Assembly (NCBI GenBank): GCA_964518635.1
Contig: CAZFGK010000024.1
Span: 1-37,714 of the forward strand
Source of the DNA: CAZFGK01 sp964518635
GTDB taxonomy: Bacteria > Zixibacteria > MSB-5A5 > GN15 > FEB-12
DNA length: 37,714 bases
Reading direction: 5' to 3'
In this document: piece after piece, positions 25,710 through 34,348 of the stretch
How positions within the stretch are numbered: the stretch's first letter is position 1
Layout of the letters: each line of letters begins with the position of its first letter
The notes under the pieces: model-generated
The model's input: the letters and a program-made list of their open reading frames with translations, nothing else
What the model was told of the DNA's origin: nothing
Databases searched by the model: none
Made by a program: the position numbers and the translations under genes

Positions 25710-26200
25710 GAACAGATACTCGTTTGGTAAAGTTCTCTTTGATACTCATTGCAGTGCTCATGAGTAGCGGTTGCTATACTTTCAGACCACAGAGTGAAGC
25801 ACTGGTTAAGTCTGTCGCGGTGCTGACATTTGAAAATCAGACTCCCGAGTTGACTATCAGTGATCGTCTCACAACAAGCGTCATTGATGAACTCATCAAG
25901 GACGGCTCGATCAAAATTCTGCCGGAGGGTGAAGCGGAATCACTCTTGCGTGGCTCCCTGACCAGCTATCAGCGGACTGCGTATCAATTTGACGAGTCGG
26001 ATCGAGTACAGCGTTACAAAGTGACGATGGTGTTTGAATTAGAGCTTACTCGCCGCGCTGATCAGTCACTGATCTGGCGTGTGACTGCAACACAGGATGG
26101 GATTTACGAGGCAGACACCCAGACCGAAACCGACGGCCAGAATCTTGCCATCGCCGCCCTCGCCCAGACTATTGTCACGAAGACAACACGGAGTTGGTAG
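25706..26200 (+). CDS. LptE-like LPS-assembly lipoprotein
   Basis: A 164-residue predicted lipoprotein. The signal peptide ends in LMSSGC, followed by YTFRP. The remainder (SVAVLTFENQTPELTISDRLTTSVIDELIKDG, quoted in part as VAVLTFENQTPE; and later AIAALAQTIVTKTTRSW) fits the LptE family, which plugs the LptD barrel and helps deliver LPS to the outer surface. Family identity is by overall pattern, since LptE sequences are very divergent. It is coupled to hutI by a four-base overlap, an odd partnership: envelope assembly with histidine catabolism. Confidence 0.8.
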   Translation: MRTDTRLVKFSLILIAVLMSSGCYTFRPQSEALVKSVAVLTFENQTPELTISDRLTTSVIDELIKDGSIKILPEGEAESLLRGSLTSYQRTAYQFDESDRVQRYKVTMVFELELTRRADQSLIWRVTATQDGIYEADTQTETDGQNLAIAALAQTIVTKTTRSW

Positions 26201-26212
26201 TCGACTGGGTGG

Positions 26213-26232
26213 CCCTGATCACGAGATCAGGG
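26213..26232. repeat. Palindromic intergenic repeat, copy 3
   Basis: CCCTGATC-ACGA-GATCAGGG, 13 bases after the lptE-like stop. The stem matches copies 1 and 2 but the loop differs. Without a T-run it is not a typical terminator. Confidence 0.75.
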
Positions 26233-26307
26233 TTCCCGCTTCTTCAATAAATTTCGTGGGCGGCAGGCCTCCCTGTCTGCCCTCTTGTCAACCTGTGCCC
26301 CTCTTGC

Positions 26308-26333
26308 CACCCTGGGCTTGTCGAAGGGTCTTC
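26308..26333. repeat. Dispersed CACCCTG...CGAAGGGT repeat
   Basis: Same family as 5431-5456, with one substitution (CCTGGGC). It is followed by a T-run (TTCTTTTTTT), so this copy could terminate the hutUI-lptE transcript. The rest of 26233-26567 holds no supported gene. Confidence 0.7.
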
Positions 26334-26567
26334 TTTTTTTAATCTTCGGAGGGTGGCACTCCCGTTCTGACGGGTGTGAAGTCGGTGATGCCCCCTGCAC
26401 TCATTGATGTTTCGTCTAAGTTCATGCAAGACTGCAGAGCCAACTTCACTCGATGTTTTGCACTCGTCGAATTATGGCTAAAGGATTTTCTTTTTTCGTC
26501 ATGTTCGCCCAAGATTTGAAGACCACATCAGTGATTCACACCCAAAAGAATGGTTGTGCCACCCAGC

Positions 26568-26587
26568 CCCTGATCTGGTGATCAGGG
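26568..26587. repeat. Palindromic intergenic repeat, copy 4
   Basis: CCCTGATCTGGTGATCAGGG, identical to copies 1 and 2 in the palindrome. It lies 12 bases beyond the stop codon of the minus-strand gene at 26600. Confidence 0.8.
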
Positions 26588-26599
26588 TCACTAGTTTGT

Positions 26600-27052
26600 T
26601 CAGGTGACCCTTCGATAGACATCGAGGGCTGTCTTCAAAAAGGAAATTCCTCTGGAGATCGTCTGCTTATCGCGTATGATCAAACACCTCCAGATATCAT
26701 TAACATCCACTTTCTGACCAATTTGCCTTGGATCGCTTTGAAGGGTTGACCAATCAGCTTGTGGCAAACAATCATGGTAAATTTTCCCCCGATAGTACTT
26801 TCTAAAGACTAGCTCCATAGACAGCTGATCTACTCTGTTATCCTGAAAATGGCAAAGCGGGAGCCTCAGTCCGTTGAAATATTCAATGCTTGGGAATACG
26901 TATAGGCAGTCGTGTCTTGTTCTGATTTCACCTCGCGGATAGAGATTCAGCTCGGTAATAATTGGTTCCGCAAACTCTACGTACATCCTGCGAAATTTTG
27001 TGACATATCTGTTGTGTTCATCATCATTAACATTTCTCATCCGAGGTGGCAT
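26600..27052 (-). CDS. Hypothetical protein
   Basis: A 150-residue protein that I do not recognise. It has no signal peptide or membrane segment; it is rich in charged and aromatic residues, with no clear metal-binding or catalytic motif. A strong ribosome-binding site (AAAGGAG, seven bases before the ATG) makes it a real gene. The DNA is more A/T-rich than its hut neighbours. It lies 131 bases downstream of the repeat-propeller lipoprotein gene on the same strand, and palindromic repeats border it at 26568, so the pair may be an acquired island. Confidence 0.75.
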   Translation of the reverse strand: MPPRMRNVNDDEHNRYVTKFRRMYVEFAEPIITELNLYPRGEIRTRHDCLYVFPSIEYFNGLRLPLCHFQDNRVDQLSMELVFRKYYRGKIYHDCLPQADWSTLQSDPRQIGQKVDVNDIWRCLIIRDKQTISRGISFLKTALDVYRRVT

Positions 27053-27183
27053 TCGTGTGCTCCTTTGTTGTATTTAATCAATCGAAAACCGGACACTTAA
27101 CGGCGGTCGATTTGCTTTAGGAGGGAACCATCTTTCTCTGCGCGTTCTCTTTTCAACTCTGCGCATTCTTCTTGCTACGCCCA

Positions 27184-28935
27184 TCAAAGACCTAAGTGCA
27201 GCACACTACCAAGCTGCCCTACCGCAAAAACGTTTTCACCTGTGCTACCCCATATTCCGTTGAGGTACCCCGTGAACCCGCTTGCCACTTGAGTCCAACT
27301 AGTCCCGTTGAAGTGTAGAATTGTCCCTCTATCACCAACCGCAAAAACTACCATTTCCGAGCTACCCCATACATCGTAGAGGTGCTCGGTAGTACCGCTC
27401 GACATAGCACTCCAGCTTGACCCGTTGTAATGCCGTATGGTGCCACTTTCGCCGACGGCAAAAACATCTGTGCCAGAGCTGCCCCAAACAGCAGTGAGAT
27501 ACTTAGTAGTATTGCTCATCATGGTACTCCAACTTGCTCCGTTGTAATGGAGAATCGCGCCGTTGCCGCCGACTGCGAAAACGTCACTTCCAGAACTGCC
27601 CCAAACTCCCACAAGATAATCAGACACTCCGCTGGGCATGCCAGTCCATTGTGCTCCGTTGTAGTGCAAGATCGCTCCGCCAACTGCAAAAACGTCACTA
27701 CCAGAGCTACCCCAAACATCATAAAGATCTTCGCTCGACCAATTAGTCATACCACTCCATGTCGATCCATCGAAGTGCTGAATAGAGCCATCCTCACCAA
27801 CGACGAAAATATCGCTTCCCGAAATTCCCCATATCCCATAAAGCGCCAAACCAAGTTCGGCGTTTTCGTTACTCCAACTCCAGCTAGAGCCGTTGTAATG
27901 TAGAATTGTACCGTATTGTCCTCCTATCGCGAAAACATCGTTTCCGGTAATACCCCATACCTCTTGAAGATTCTCATATGTGAGCAGAGTTGTTGACTTT
28001 CCCGCTTGTGTGACCCAGCTCGACCCATCGAAGTGCAGGATTGTACCTCCATGACCGACCGCAAAAACGTTACTAACAGAACTTCCCCAGACACCATAGA
28101 GAAATCCGTCAAATCCACTCGTCATTGGGCTCCAAACTATCCCGTTATAGTGAAGAATTGTGCCGTCGCCTCCTACTGCGAATACATCATTACTGGAACT
28201 GCCCCACACAGCAAAAAGATATCCATCAAATCCGCTCGTCATTGGGCTCCATTCTGACCCGTTGTAGTGAAGAATTGTGCCGCTACTTCCAACTGCGAAA
28301 ACGTCACTACCCGAACTTCCCCAGACACTATGAAGAGATCCGTCAAATCCGCTCGTCATTGGGCTCCATGTAGCTCCGTTGTAATGAAGAATCGATCCTT
28401 CAAAACCAACTGCAAATACATCAACGCCAGAGCTACCCCAAACACCTTCAATGTTTTTGGTCGATCCGATTGACATTCCAGTCCAGTTTAATCCATCGTA
28501 ATGTAGCACGGTATTACCGTAACCAACTGCAAAAACGTCTGTACCAGAGCTGCCCCACACTCCATTTAAGTACTGAGTGGAGCCACTCAACATTGTGTTC
28601 CAGTTAGTCCCATTGAAATGAATAATACTGCCTTCAAATCCCACCGCAAAAACATCGGTTTCCGAGTTACCCCATATTGAAGTTAGGTACTGACTGGAAA
28701 TTTCCGTGATTGAATTCCAATTTGACCCGTTGTAATGTGAGATTGTAGCATCGTTGCTCAGCGCAAGAATGCTATTTCCCGAAAATCCCCAAATTCCACT
28801 ATAGCCCAAAGCTGAAGTCTGCAAAGTCCATTTTGGAGTGACTTTAGTATCAGGCTCCGTTGGTGATTTTTCTTTGCTGCATCCGCCCAACATCAACATC
28901 ACCGAAACAATCAGAATGCCAACACTTTTTCCCAT
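27184..28935 (-). CDS. Lipoprotein with fourteen WG-type beta-propeller repeats
   Basis: A 583-residue predicted lipoprotein. The signal peptide ends in LMLGGC. From about residue 48 the chain is a series of about 39-residue repeats with the consensus VWGSSGSDVFAVG, a GTILHYNG segment and a W-S-x-M-T-S-G turn. Thirteen complete units and a fourteenth truncated one (ending LGSVLHLGL) can be counted. Repeats four to six are nearly identical (WSPMTSGFDG), which suggests recent internal duplication. The pattern predicts one or two beta-propellers; fourteen blades would fit two seven-bladed ones. The role is unknown; surface binding or adhesion is an inference from the lipobox. GGAG about ten bases before the ATG supports the start. 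The gene is A/T-rich. Confidence 0.88.
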   Translation of the reverse strand: MGKSVGILIVSVMLMLGGCSKEKSPTEPDTKVTPKWTLQTSALGYSGIWGFSGNSILALSNDATISHYNGSNWNSITEISSQYLTSIWGNSETDVFAVGFEGSIIHFNGTNWNTMLSGSTQYLNGVWGSSGTDVFAVGYGNTVLHYDGLNWTGMSIGSTKNIEGVWGSSGVDVFAVGFEGSILHYNGATWSPMTSGFDGSLHSVWGSSGSDVFAVGSSGTILHYNGSEWSPMTSGFDGYLFAVWGSSSNDVFAVGGDGTILHYNGIVWSPMTSGFDGFLYGVWGSSVSNVFAVGHGGTILHFDGSSWVTQAGKSTTLLTYENLQEVWGITGNDVFAIGGQYGTILHYNGSSWSWSNENAELGLALYGIWGISGSDIFVVGEDGSIQHFDGSTWSGMTNWSSEDLYDVWGSSGSDVFAVGGAILHYNGAQWTGMPSGVSDYLVGVWGSSGSDVFAVGGNGAILHYNGASWSTMMSNTTKYLTAVWGSSGTDVFAVGESGTIRHYNGSSWSAMSSGTTEHLYDVWGSSEMVVFAVGDRGTILHFNGTSWTQVASGFTGYLNGIWGSTGENVFAVGQLGSVLHLGL

Positions 28936-29380
28936 CTCAGTCTCTCTCCACCTTTACATAGGTTCTTTATCAGGGGCAACGATGATCCTCGGATCAAGAT
29001 TACCATCACCCTTGTTACTCTCTCATTCAGGCCTGACCCACGGGGTCGGGCTACATACAAAGGATACATGAACAGAATGCAAAAATGAAGCTGTGTTAAT
29101 TCAAGAAGTTTGCCGTTGGTGAGGCACTTTTTCAGTGCATGATCGCGGCAATCTCAACGACATGTTTCACTTTCAACTCCCCCTCTCTCTCCTCTATTGG
29201 ATTCTCCCTACACAATTCATCCGAATACTCTCATTCGAGTAGCTCACGAGAGCAGATTCCAGCAGCCAACTCATTGCTTTGATAAAGGTTACAACGCCCT
29301 ACTCACCATGAAATCCATCTGGCAGCCACGTTGCATCTCTCGTTTCCCAGAACAGGAAACGGTACAGAAAAACGGATGGC
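28936..29380. other. Gene-free stretch
   Basis: Contains a ribosome-binding and leader segment for the minus-strand lipoprotein at its left end, and a GACCCACGGGGTCGGGCTAC motif (about 29035-29054) that resembles the inverted GTAGCCCGACCCCGCGGGGC near 37645-37662. Short open frames here have no start signals or recognisable products. Confidence 0.5.
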
Positions 29381-29614
29381 ATGACAATGAAGGTCAAATT
29401 TGTACTCACCATGGATGATGTCGTCGTTGGTGACAAACGTTTTGATCAGGTGATCATGGACTGGACCAGCGAAGTCGACCAGCGGGAGATTATGGAAGTT
29501 TCTCATCGCTGGATTACGACGCAGAATTTTCTGACCCAGCGGATGGTCGGTCTGTCACGCGTAGGCGAATCATCACTCACCATCGAGCCACTCGAATCCG
29601 AAGTCGATGAGTAA
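29381..29614 (+). CDS. Small hypothetical protein
   Basis: A 77-residue, mostly acidic protein without signal peptide or membrane segment. I do not recognise it. Two ATGs (29381 and 29387) are possible starts and neither has a clear ribosome-binding site. Support comes from the eight-base overlap of its end with the start of the next gene, a common sign of co-translation. It may partner that membrane protein. Confidence 0.55.
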   Translation: MTMKVKFVLTMDDVVVGDKRFDQVIMDWTSEVDQREIMEVSHRWITTQNFLTQRMVGLSRVGESSLTIEPLESEVDE

Positions 29615-29942
29615 ATTCCAGCTTCCGGAAATCAATCCGGCACAGTTCAACCAATTCAAACAGTACACCGTCGTCGCGATCAGCTATGCGAATCAGGGGC
29701 TGACCTATCTGAATTCCAATGTGCATCCTCTCGCCAGTTGGGTGGTGGCTGCACTCGTGATCATGGGGCTGCTCTGGATTCTGGCGAAACTGTTCATGTT
29801 CACGGTACGCATCGTCATGTTTGTCGTTCTTCCCGCGATTGCGATTGCTCTGCTCGCGATGACACTGACGCCTTATCCGTTTGATATGCTCTTTCCAATC
29901 TCGACGGCACTCTGCGCCGCGATTGCGATCATCCGCCGTTAG
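29607..29942 (+). CDS. Small membrane protein
   Basis: A 111-residue protein with a soluble N-terminal part (about 1-42) and two or three membrane segments in about 43-110, ending IAIIRR. No family is recognised. Its start overlaps the preceding small gene by eight bases, so the two are probably made together. Confidence 0.7.
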   Translation: MSKFQLPEINPAQFNQFKQYTVVAISYANQGLTYLNSNVHPLASWVVAALVIMGLLWILAKLFMFTVRIVMFVVLPAIAIALLAMTLTPYPFDMLFPISTALCAAIAIIRR

Positions 29943-30179
29943 TCTCGCGGACTTTCTTCAACTCCTCCAATTCTTGTCATTCTGGTTTGAATCTCTGGAT
30001 CGCCCTCTTCGGGCGTGGGATCTTCATCTCTCCTCAACCCACTACCATAGGATCGATACAATACTATTCTGACTCTTGCTTTTTCGACCCTCTCAATGCC
30101 CTCTTAATTCATTGTCGGACATACTATTATAGCGCTCAAGAATCCGGCTTCTGGCACCATCCTTGCCCAATTAACTGTC

Positions 30180-30647
30180 ATGGAACAGCATGAACCATCC
30201 CTGACCGAATGCATCAATTGTGGCGGTAATCTGACCATCGAACATGGCCTGGTCATCTGCCCCGCGTGCAACAGTCGATCGCTGGCGGAGATCAAACGAT
30301 TCGAACTCTTTCAGGATGATGAATCCCCGGAGTTTCAATTTATTGAATGCCCCGGCGCAACTCTCTATGCCGACGACAGCACTACGATTGTTGCTGGAGT
30401 TACTTTCGTCGATGACAACGATATCTCAAAAGGGTATCGCATTATCGAACGAGCGGTTTATGCGCCGCTGCATACCAAGCGGAGGCGAATCCCGACTGAG
30501 TCCGCTGGACACATTCGCCGTTGTCAGGCCTGTCAGGATATGACCATTCGGATGCGTCGCAAAGAGGGGGCAGATTTTTGTATCCCCTCACATAAATTCC
30601 CGAATCGTCAGAAATTACGGAGCGTCGTGCCACAAAGTCGCGTATAA
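30180..30647 (+). CDS. Zinc-ribbon protein of unknown function
   Basis: A 155-residue protein with an N-terminal zinc ribbon: C-I-N-C (11-14) and C-P-A-C (27-30), the second pair in GLVICPACNSRS. A second cysteine cluster, RRCQACQDM, occurs near 113-120 with a further C at about 135. The middle is an acidic beta-rich segment. It looks like a small nucleic-acid- or protein-binding protein. TATTAT at 30125-30130 is a possible -10, but I see no matching -35. No ribosome-binding site precedes the ATG. Confidence 0.7.
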   Translation: MEQHEPSLTECINCGGNLTIEHGLVICPACNSRSLAEIKRFELFQDDESPEFQFIECPGATLYADDSTTIVAGVTFVDDNDISKGYRIIERAVYAPLHTKRRRIPTESAGHIRRCQACQDMTIRMRRKEGADFCIPSHKFPNRQKLRSVVPQSRV

Positions 30648-30767
30648 GCCCGACATGACGGCGACCATTCCGACAATTCCAAAGTCACGCATTCGATTCT
30701 CTGATTGTTTCGTTCGAGAGAAACTGCGTCTTTGCAGACTGATGACAACCACACAGTACAGCATGAC

Positions 30768-31781
30768 ATGATGACGCTTCCGTCGATCCCCTCACGATTC
30801 GTTCGCTACGGACTGATTTTCTTCTTGGTTGTCGGAGTCGTCGCTCTGATGATGACGGTCGAATTACTCCCCAAACCGGACAACACCTATTTCTGGCGCG
30901 CAGTCTATGATGGCGGTCATGCCCCTTTGTTTGGGACCATGTCACTAATTTTTCTCTGGCTCTGTCGCCTGCTGCCAAAGATCAATCGGGCGAAAGTATC
31001 GACGCATTATCTGGTCGCAGGTGTCGCTGCGATGCTCATCGGCATTGGGGTGGAAGTTTCGCAGATCAACTCGGGGCGTGATGCCGATGTTATGGACGCA
31101 GTCCGCAATGGGATCGGTATTGTGACATTTCTGCTAGTTGCGGCGACTCTGGATGAACGTCTTCGGAAAATCGCAGATGGCGCGAATCTCTGGAATCGAT
31201 TTCGCTGGCCGATCAGATTGCTGGCTTTACTGATCTTCTCCATCCCATTTGTTCGCGCCGCAAGCTGGGCGGTGGCAACGATCGATCGAAATATCCGATT
31301 TCCACTCATCGCAGATTTCGAGAGTGGATTACATGCCATGCCGATGATGGTACGCTCCGGCTCCGCCCTGCGGATCACGCGACCGACTGAGTTTCATCTT
31401 GGGAACGGAGAATATTGTCAGGAGGTCCTGCTGCGCCCATCGCGGCGTGTCCCCTATCCGACCTGGCAGCTTGAAGAGCCCTACCCTGATTGGCGGGGAT
31501 ATGACTCACTTGTCTTTCAGATTTTTCTGCAGGATTCAACCAGCCGTACGATCTGGCTGCGTATCAATGACCGCCTGCACAATTCTCATCCCTCTGATCG
31601 ATTCAATAGCCATCTGGAACTTCAACCCGGTGAGCAGCAGATTGCTATCTCATTGGAAGACATTCGACTCGCACCCCAGAAGAGGGAGATGAATCTGGAG
31701 CGCATGCGAAGTATTCGTCTTTTTCTTACCCCACATGATTCAGATATTCGATTTCTGCTGGATGATATTCGCCTGAAATAA
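30768..31781 (+). CDS. VanZ-like membrane protein with C-terminal carbohydrate-binding-like domain
   Basis: A 337-residue protein. Residues 11-130 carry a VanZ-like domain with four hydrophobic segments and the family residues H51 (GGHAPLFG) and E96, Q99, R104, D110 and N114 (GVEVSQINSGRDADVMDAVRNG, read as GVEVSQINSGRD then ADVMDAVRNG). A fifth membrane segment at about 150-172 leads into a C-terminal beta-sandwich (about 178-337, LIADFESG through FLLDDIRL) resembling the CIA30/galactose-binding type of domain. VanZ itself gives low-level teicoplanin resistance, but most relatives have no known role. Reading extends upstream to a TTG at 30705; the tandem ATGs at 30768/30771 are preferred. 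A weak TTGCAG, 19 bases, TACAGC pair lies five bases upstream. Confidence 0.8.
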   Translation: MMTLPSIPSRFVRYGLIFFLVVGVVALMMTVELLPKPDNTYFWRAVYDGGHAPLFGTMSLIFLWLCRLLPKINRAKVSTHYLVAGVAAMLIGIGVEVSQINSGRDADVMDAVRNGIGIVTFLLVAATLDERLRKIADGANLWNRFRWPIRLLALLIFSIPFVRAASWAVATIDRNIRFPLIADFESGLHAMPMMVRSGSALRITRPTEFHLGNGEYCQEVLLRPSRRVPYPTWQLEEPYPDWRGYDSLVFQIFLQDSTSRTIWLRINDRLHNSHPSDRFNSHLELQPGEQQIAISLEDIRLAPQKREMNLERMRSIRLFLTPHDSDIRFLLDDIRLK

Positions 31782-31859
31782 CTCCCTTTGTCTTAGCTCC
31801 GGCAACTTTTCCGATGGAACTCCCGTACCTACTCGTACTACAACTCTGGAGGTAGATTC

Positions 31860-32738
31860 ATGATGCAGATTTCTCGTAAGCGAACAATATCCCGATTTGG
31901 CTCCATGGTCGGAACTGGTCTTCTTGGGCTTTCTCTCTTTTTGTTTTTTGCAAGCCCGTCAAACTCAGAAGATGATTCGAAATCAGAGACAACCACCGAA
32001 ACAATCTCCGGCTCAGGTTCGTCCGGTTCTTCCTCATCAAGCAGTAGTTCGACAACCACATCTACTTCAAGGAAGAAATCTCGAAAGAACAACACTTGGA
32101 TGAATTGGAACGGAGAACACTCCTACAGCTATTCGACTTCGAACGGCTACTCTAAAATGGAGCGTGGCTCAGGCAAAGTGACTTCGGAGAAAATCGAAGT
32201 CGGAGATTTCACTGGAATCATTTCGGAGACCAGTGTCAATATCGAAGTGACACTCGGTCCAAAAACCACTGCCATTCTGGATGTGGACGACAATCTGCAG
32301 GATCATTTTGAAATTGAAGTCGTGGATGGTGATCTGATTGTCGCCAGTAACGGAAGCTATTCGACACGTTTTCCTCCGACCCTCCGAGTCACCACACCAT
32401 CGCTGGAGTTTGCCGAGCTGAAGGGCTCCGGTAATATAGAAGTCATCGATTTCAAGGGGAAGGAATTCACCTACACTCTCTCTGGTTCGGGAAATCTCAT
32501 TCTTCAAGGAGAGGTAGACCTACTAGAAATCGAACTGAATGGATCCGGAAATGTCGACACACGTGATTGCCGCGCCGAGGAAGCATTTGTGAATCTGAAT
32601 GGCTCCGGCGAGGCCCGTGTGACCGGCACACGGCTGGTGGATGCTCGCCTCGCGGGGAGTGGCAATATCCATGTCTATGGCAAGCCATCTCGCGTGCGAA
32701 AGAGTGAAGTCGGCAGTGGGAATATTTACGTTCATTAA
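31860..32738 (+). CDS. DUF2807 (GIN-domain) exported protein
   Basis: A 292-residue protein. A signal peptide or membrane anchor (about 10-33) is followed by a Ser/Thr-rich low-complexity region (35-75), then a DUF2807/GIN domain (about 105-292). The domain shows its right-handed beta-helix rungs as repeated G-S-G-N motifs (LKGSGNIEV, LSGSGNLIL, LNGSGNVDT, LAGSGNIHV, VGSGNIYV). DUF2807 proteins are abundant in Bacteroidetes and often described as putative adhesins, though evidence is thin. GGAGGT seven bases before the tandem ATGs is a strong ribosome-binding site. Confidence 0.88.
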   Translation: MMQISRKRTISRFGSMVGTGLLGLSLFLFFASPSNSEDDSKSETTTETISGSGSSGSSSSSSSSTTTSTSRKKSRKNNTWMNWNGEHSYSYSTSNGYSKMERGSGKVTSEKIEVGDFTGIISETSVNIEVTLGPKTTAILDVDDNLQDHFEIEVVDGDLIVASNGSYSTRFPPTLRVTTPSLEFAELKGSGNIEVIDFKGKEFTYTLSGSGNLILQGEVDLLEIELNGSGNVDTRDCRAEEAFVNLNGSGEARVTGTRLVDARLAGSGNIHVYGKPSRVRKSEVGSGNIYVH

Positions 32739-32820
32739 ATCGTCGAATCTCTCTGCTATGCGTAGAAAGAAGTGAAACTGAACAGTCTACTTTGAATCCT
32801 CTTCTCGTTGTTCTGCTGAT

Positions 32821-32870
32821 TTCCGGCCGGAGCGGTTCCTCCCACGACGAATTCCGGCCGGAGTCTTTTT
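32821..32870 (+). terminator. Probable rho-independent terminator
   Basis: Two copies of TTCCGGCCGGAG (32821-32832 and 32852-32863). Each is itself palindromic and the pair can form a 10-bp stem; the second is followed by TCTTTTT. It lies about 85 bases after the DUF2807 stop codon. Confidence 0.6.
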
Positions 32871-33043
32871 ATGGTGCCGGCAGTCGATTCCCCAGCTTTC
32901 AAACCGCAGGAACTGCGATTTTTTGCGAAAATTCCGATCCGGCTGTTGCTCTGACTTCATTTCAATATATTTAAATCGAAAACAAACCCGCGCTCCAGGT
33001 CCGAATGGCGGCTGGAAGTGCAGGGTGGAGGAGACACCTGGAT

Positions 33044-34123
33044 ATGCATATCACACATCGAAAGAATCTGCTCACCCTGTTGATGGCGACCGCGATCTTT
33101 GTCATGATGCTCGGCTGCTCACAGGAAACGCCGCCAACATCGCCGTCCAACGAAATTGAACCACAACCGGTACCTTTTCAGATTTCGGCTATTCAGAAAG
33201 AGCATGCCTTCGATGTCGACGGCCCGGGGGATCCCACAACCTCCTTCGCATTCCCCTCTTCTATTACACCAAGTCTCACGGACACCAGTTACGATATCTA
33301 TGGGCTGACATTTCTCTGGGGGCAACTCATCAATATCCCAAATCCGTTGCCAGTAATCACCAACTGGAACGGGACGCTCTCCTTCAACGGCGAAGCGGTC
33401 ATCGTTCCACTTCGTCCGATCGACTTTGAAGAGAATCAGGACTCACTCTTTCAGACCAATAATCCAGCCATATCGGCGTGGGCATCACGGGTGAACGGCA
33501 GCGATCTGGACGGCCTTTCATTCGTCCTCTTTGTCAAACGCGGGATAACCTATATCCAACCGCCGATGCTGAGTTTTTCGACCTCTCCGTTTACAAAGGA
33601 ATTCTCACCAGAGCAGCTTGAGCAGTATGCGGCCTTCTATCCTCTTCCCGGAAAAGGGGGGATCGCTATCTTTGCCCAACGGCTTCGCATCGCCGATTGC
33701 CCGACCGGTAAACTCTCGGGTGAATGGGTAAAATCCGATATCCCCGGCGCAACCGGTACGGTGCACGGCGCGTTCTATGCCTCCAGCAACGAACCAAAGG
33801 CATTGTTCAGCGGGACATTTTCGACCATAAGCGAAAATGCTATGAGTAAGGGCACTGTATCAGGCTCGATCTCTGGCTATTTGACCGATGAAATCCTCGG
33901 CAGCTTCCACGGTACCTGGCGATACACTGATCCTCGCATGTGCCCGATTTGCGGAAGCGGAAAAGGGGAGTTCATCGCTACCTACGAACTGACTGACGGG
34001 ACCAAAGGGCGGATGATTGGCGGATTTGGCTATCCGGCCAATGACCAGCAGCTAAACCTGCCTCTCGTTGGTGTCTGGCGTACCAGCTGCCCATCGGGGG
34101 ATGATCTCGGTGCCGTGAAATAG
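33044..34123 (+). CDS. Lipoprotein of unknown function
   Basis: A 359-residue predicted lipoprotein; the signal peptide ends in VMMLGC, followed by SQETPPTSPS. No family is recognised. A C-terminal CPICGSGKGEF has a CxxC that looks like half a zinc knuckle, and the region before it (GTVHGAFYASSNEPKALFSG, GSISGYLTDEILGSFHGTW) is glycine-rich and beta-like. An upstream in-frame ATG at 33005 is rejected because GGAGGAG stands about 10 bases before the ATG at 33044 and the shorter form starts directly with a good signal peptide. It ends in a strong terminator, so it is a single transcription unit. Confidence 0.8.
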   Translation: MHITHRKNLLTLLMATAIFVMMLGCSQETPPTSPSNEIEPQPVPFQISAIQKEHAFDVDGPGDPTTSFAFPSSITPSLTDTSYDIYGLTFLWGQLINIPNPLPVITNWNGTLSFNGEAVIVPLRPIDFEENQDSLFQTNNPAISAWASRVNGSDLDGLSFVLFVKRGITYIQPPMLSFSTSPFTKEFSPEQLEQYAAFYPLPGKGGIAIFAQRLRIADCPTGKLSGEWVKSDIPGATGTVHGAFYASSNEPKALFSGTFSTISENAMSKGTVSGSISGYLTDEILGSFHGTWRYTDPRMCPICGSGKGEFIATYELTDGTKGRMIGGFGYPANDQQLNLPLVGVWRTSCPSGDDLGAVK

Positions 34124-34152
34124 ATCGAACCGTTTGTCTGCAGACTTTTGTC

Positions 34153-34193
34153 AATGCGCCGCGCACCAAATGCGCGGCGCATTTTTGATTTTT
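34153..34193 (+). terminator. Strong rho-independent terminator
   Basis: AATGCGCCGCGC (34153-34164), loop ACCAAAT, GCGCGGCGCATT (34172-34183), then TTTGATTTTT. The 12-bp perfect stem lies 30 bases after the lipoprotein stop and separates it from dciA-gyrB. Confidence 0.95.
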
Positions 34194-34313
34194 CGGCTCG
34201 TATTCGCTGCCTCCTTTTCTGCGATCCATTCCGTCCAACATCTTTCCTGGAGCTCGGTCAATTTGAGCTATCTCAAATTGCTGTCCGGCATAGAGTTGCG
34301 CGAATTTTTCTGG

Positions 34314-34342
34314 TTGCTATATCATACCACACTGGGTATCTT
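34314..34342 (+). promoter_or_regulatory. Predicted promoter for leaderless dciA-gyrB
   Basis: TTGCTA (34314-34319), a 17-base spacer, TATCTT (34337-34342), then six bases to the ATG at 34349. No ribosome-binding site is present. Confidence 0.5.
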
Positions 34343-34348
34343 TTTCCG

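Noticed and set aside
29197..29418. Frame of 73 codons before the small gene pair
   Set aside because: No ribosome-binding site, promoter or recognisable product, and it overlaps the next gene in another frame.
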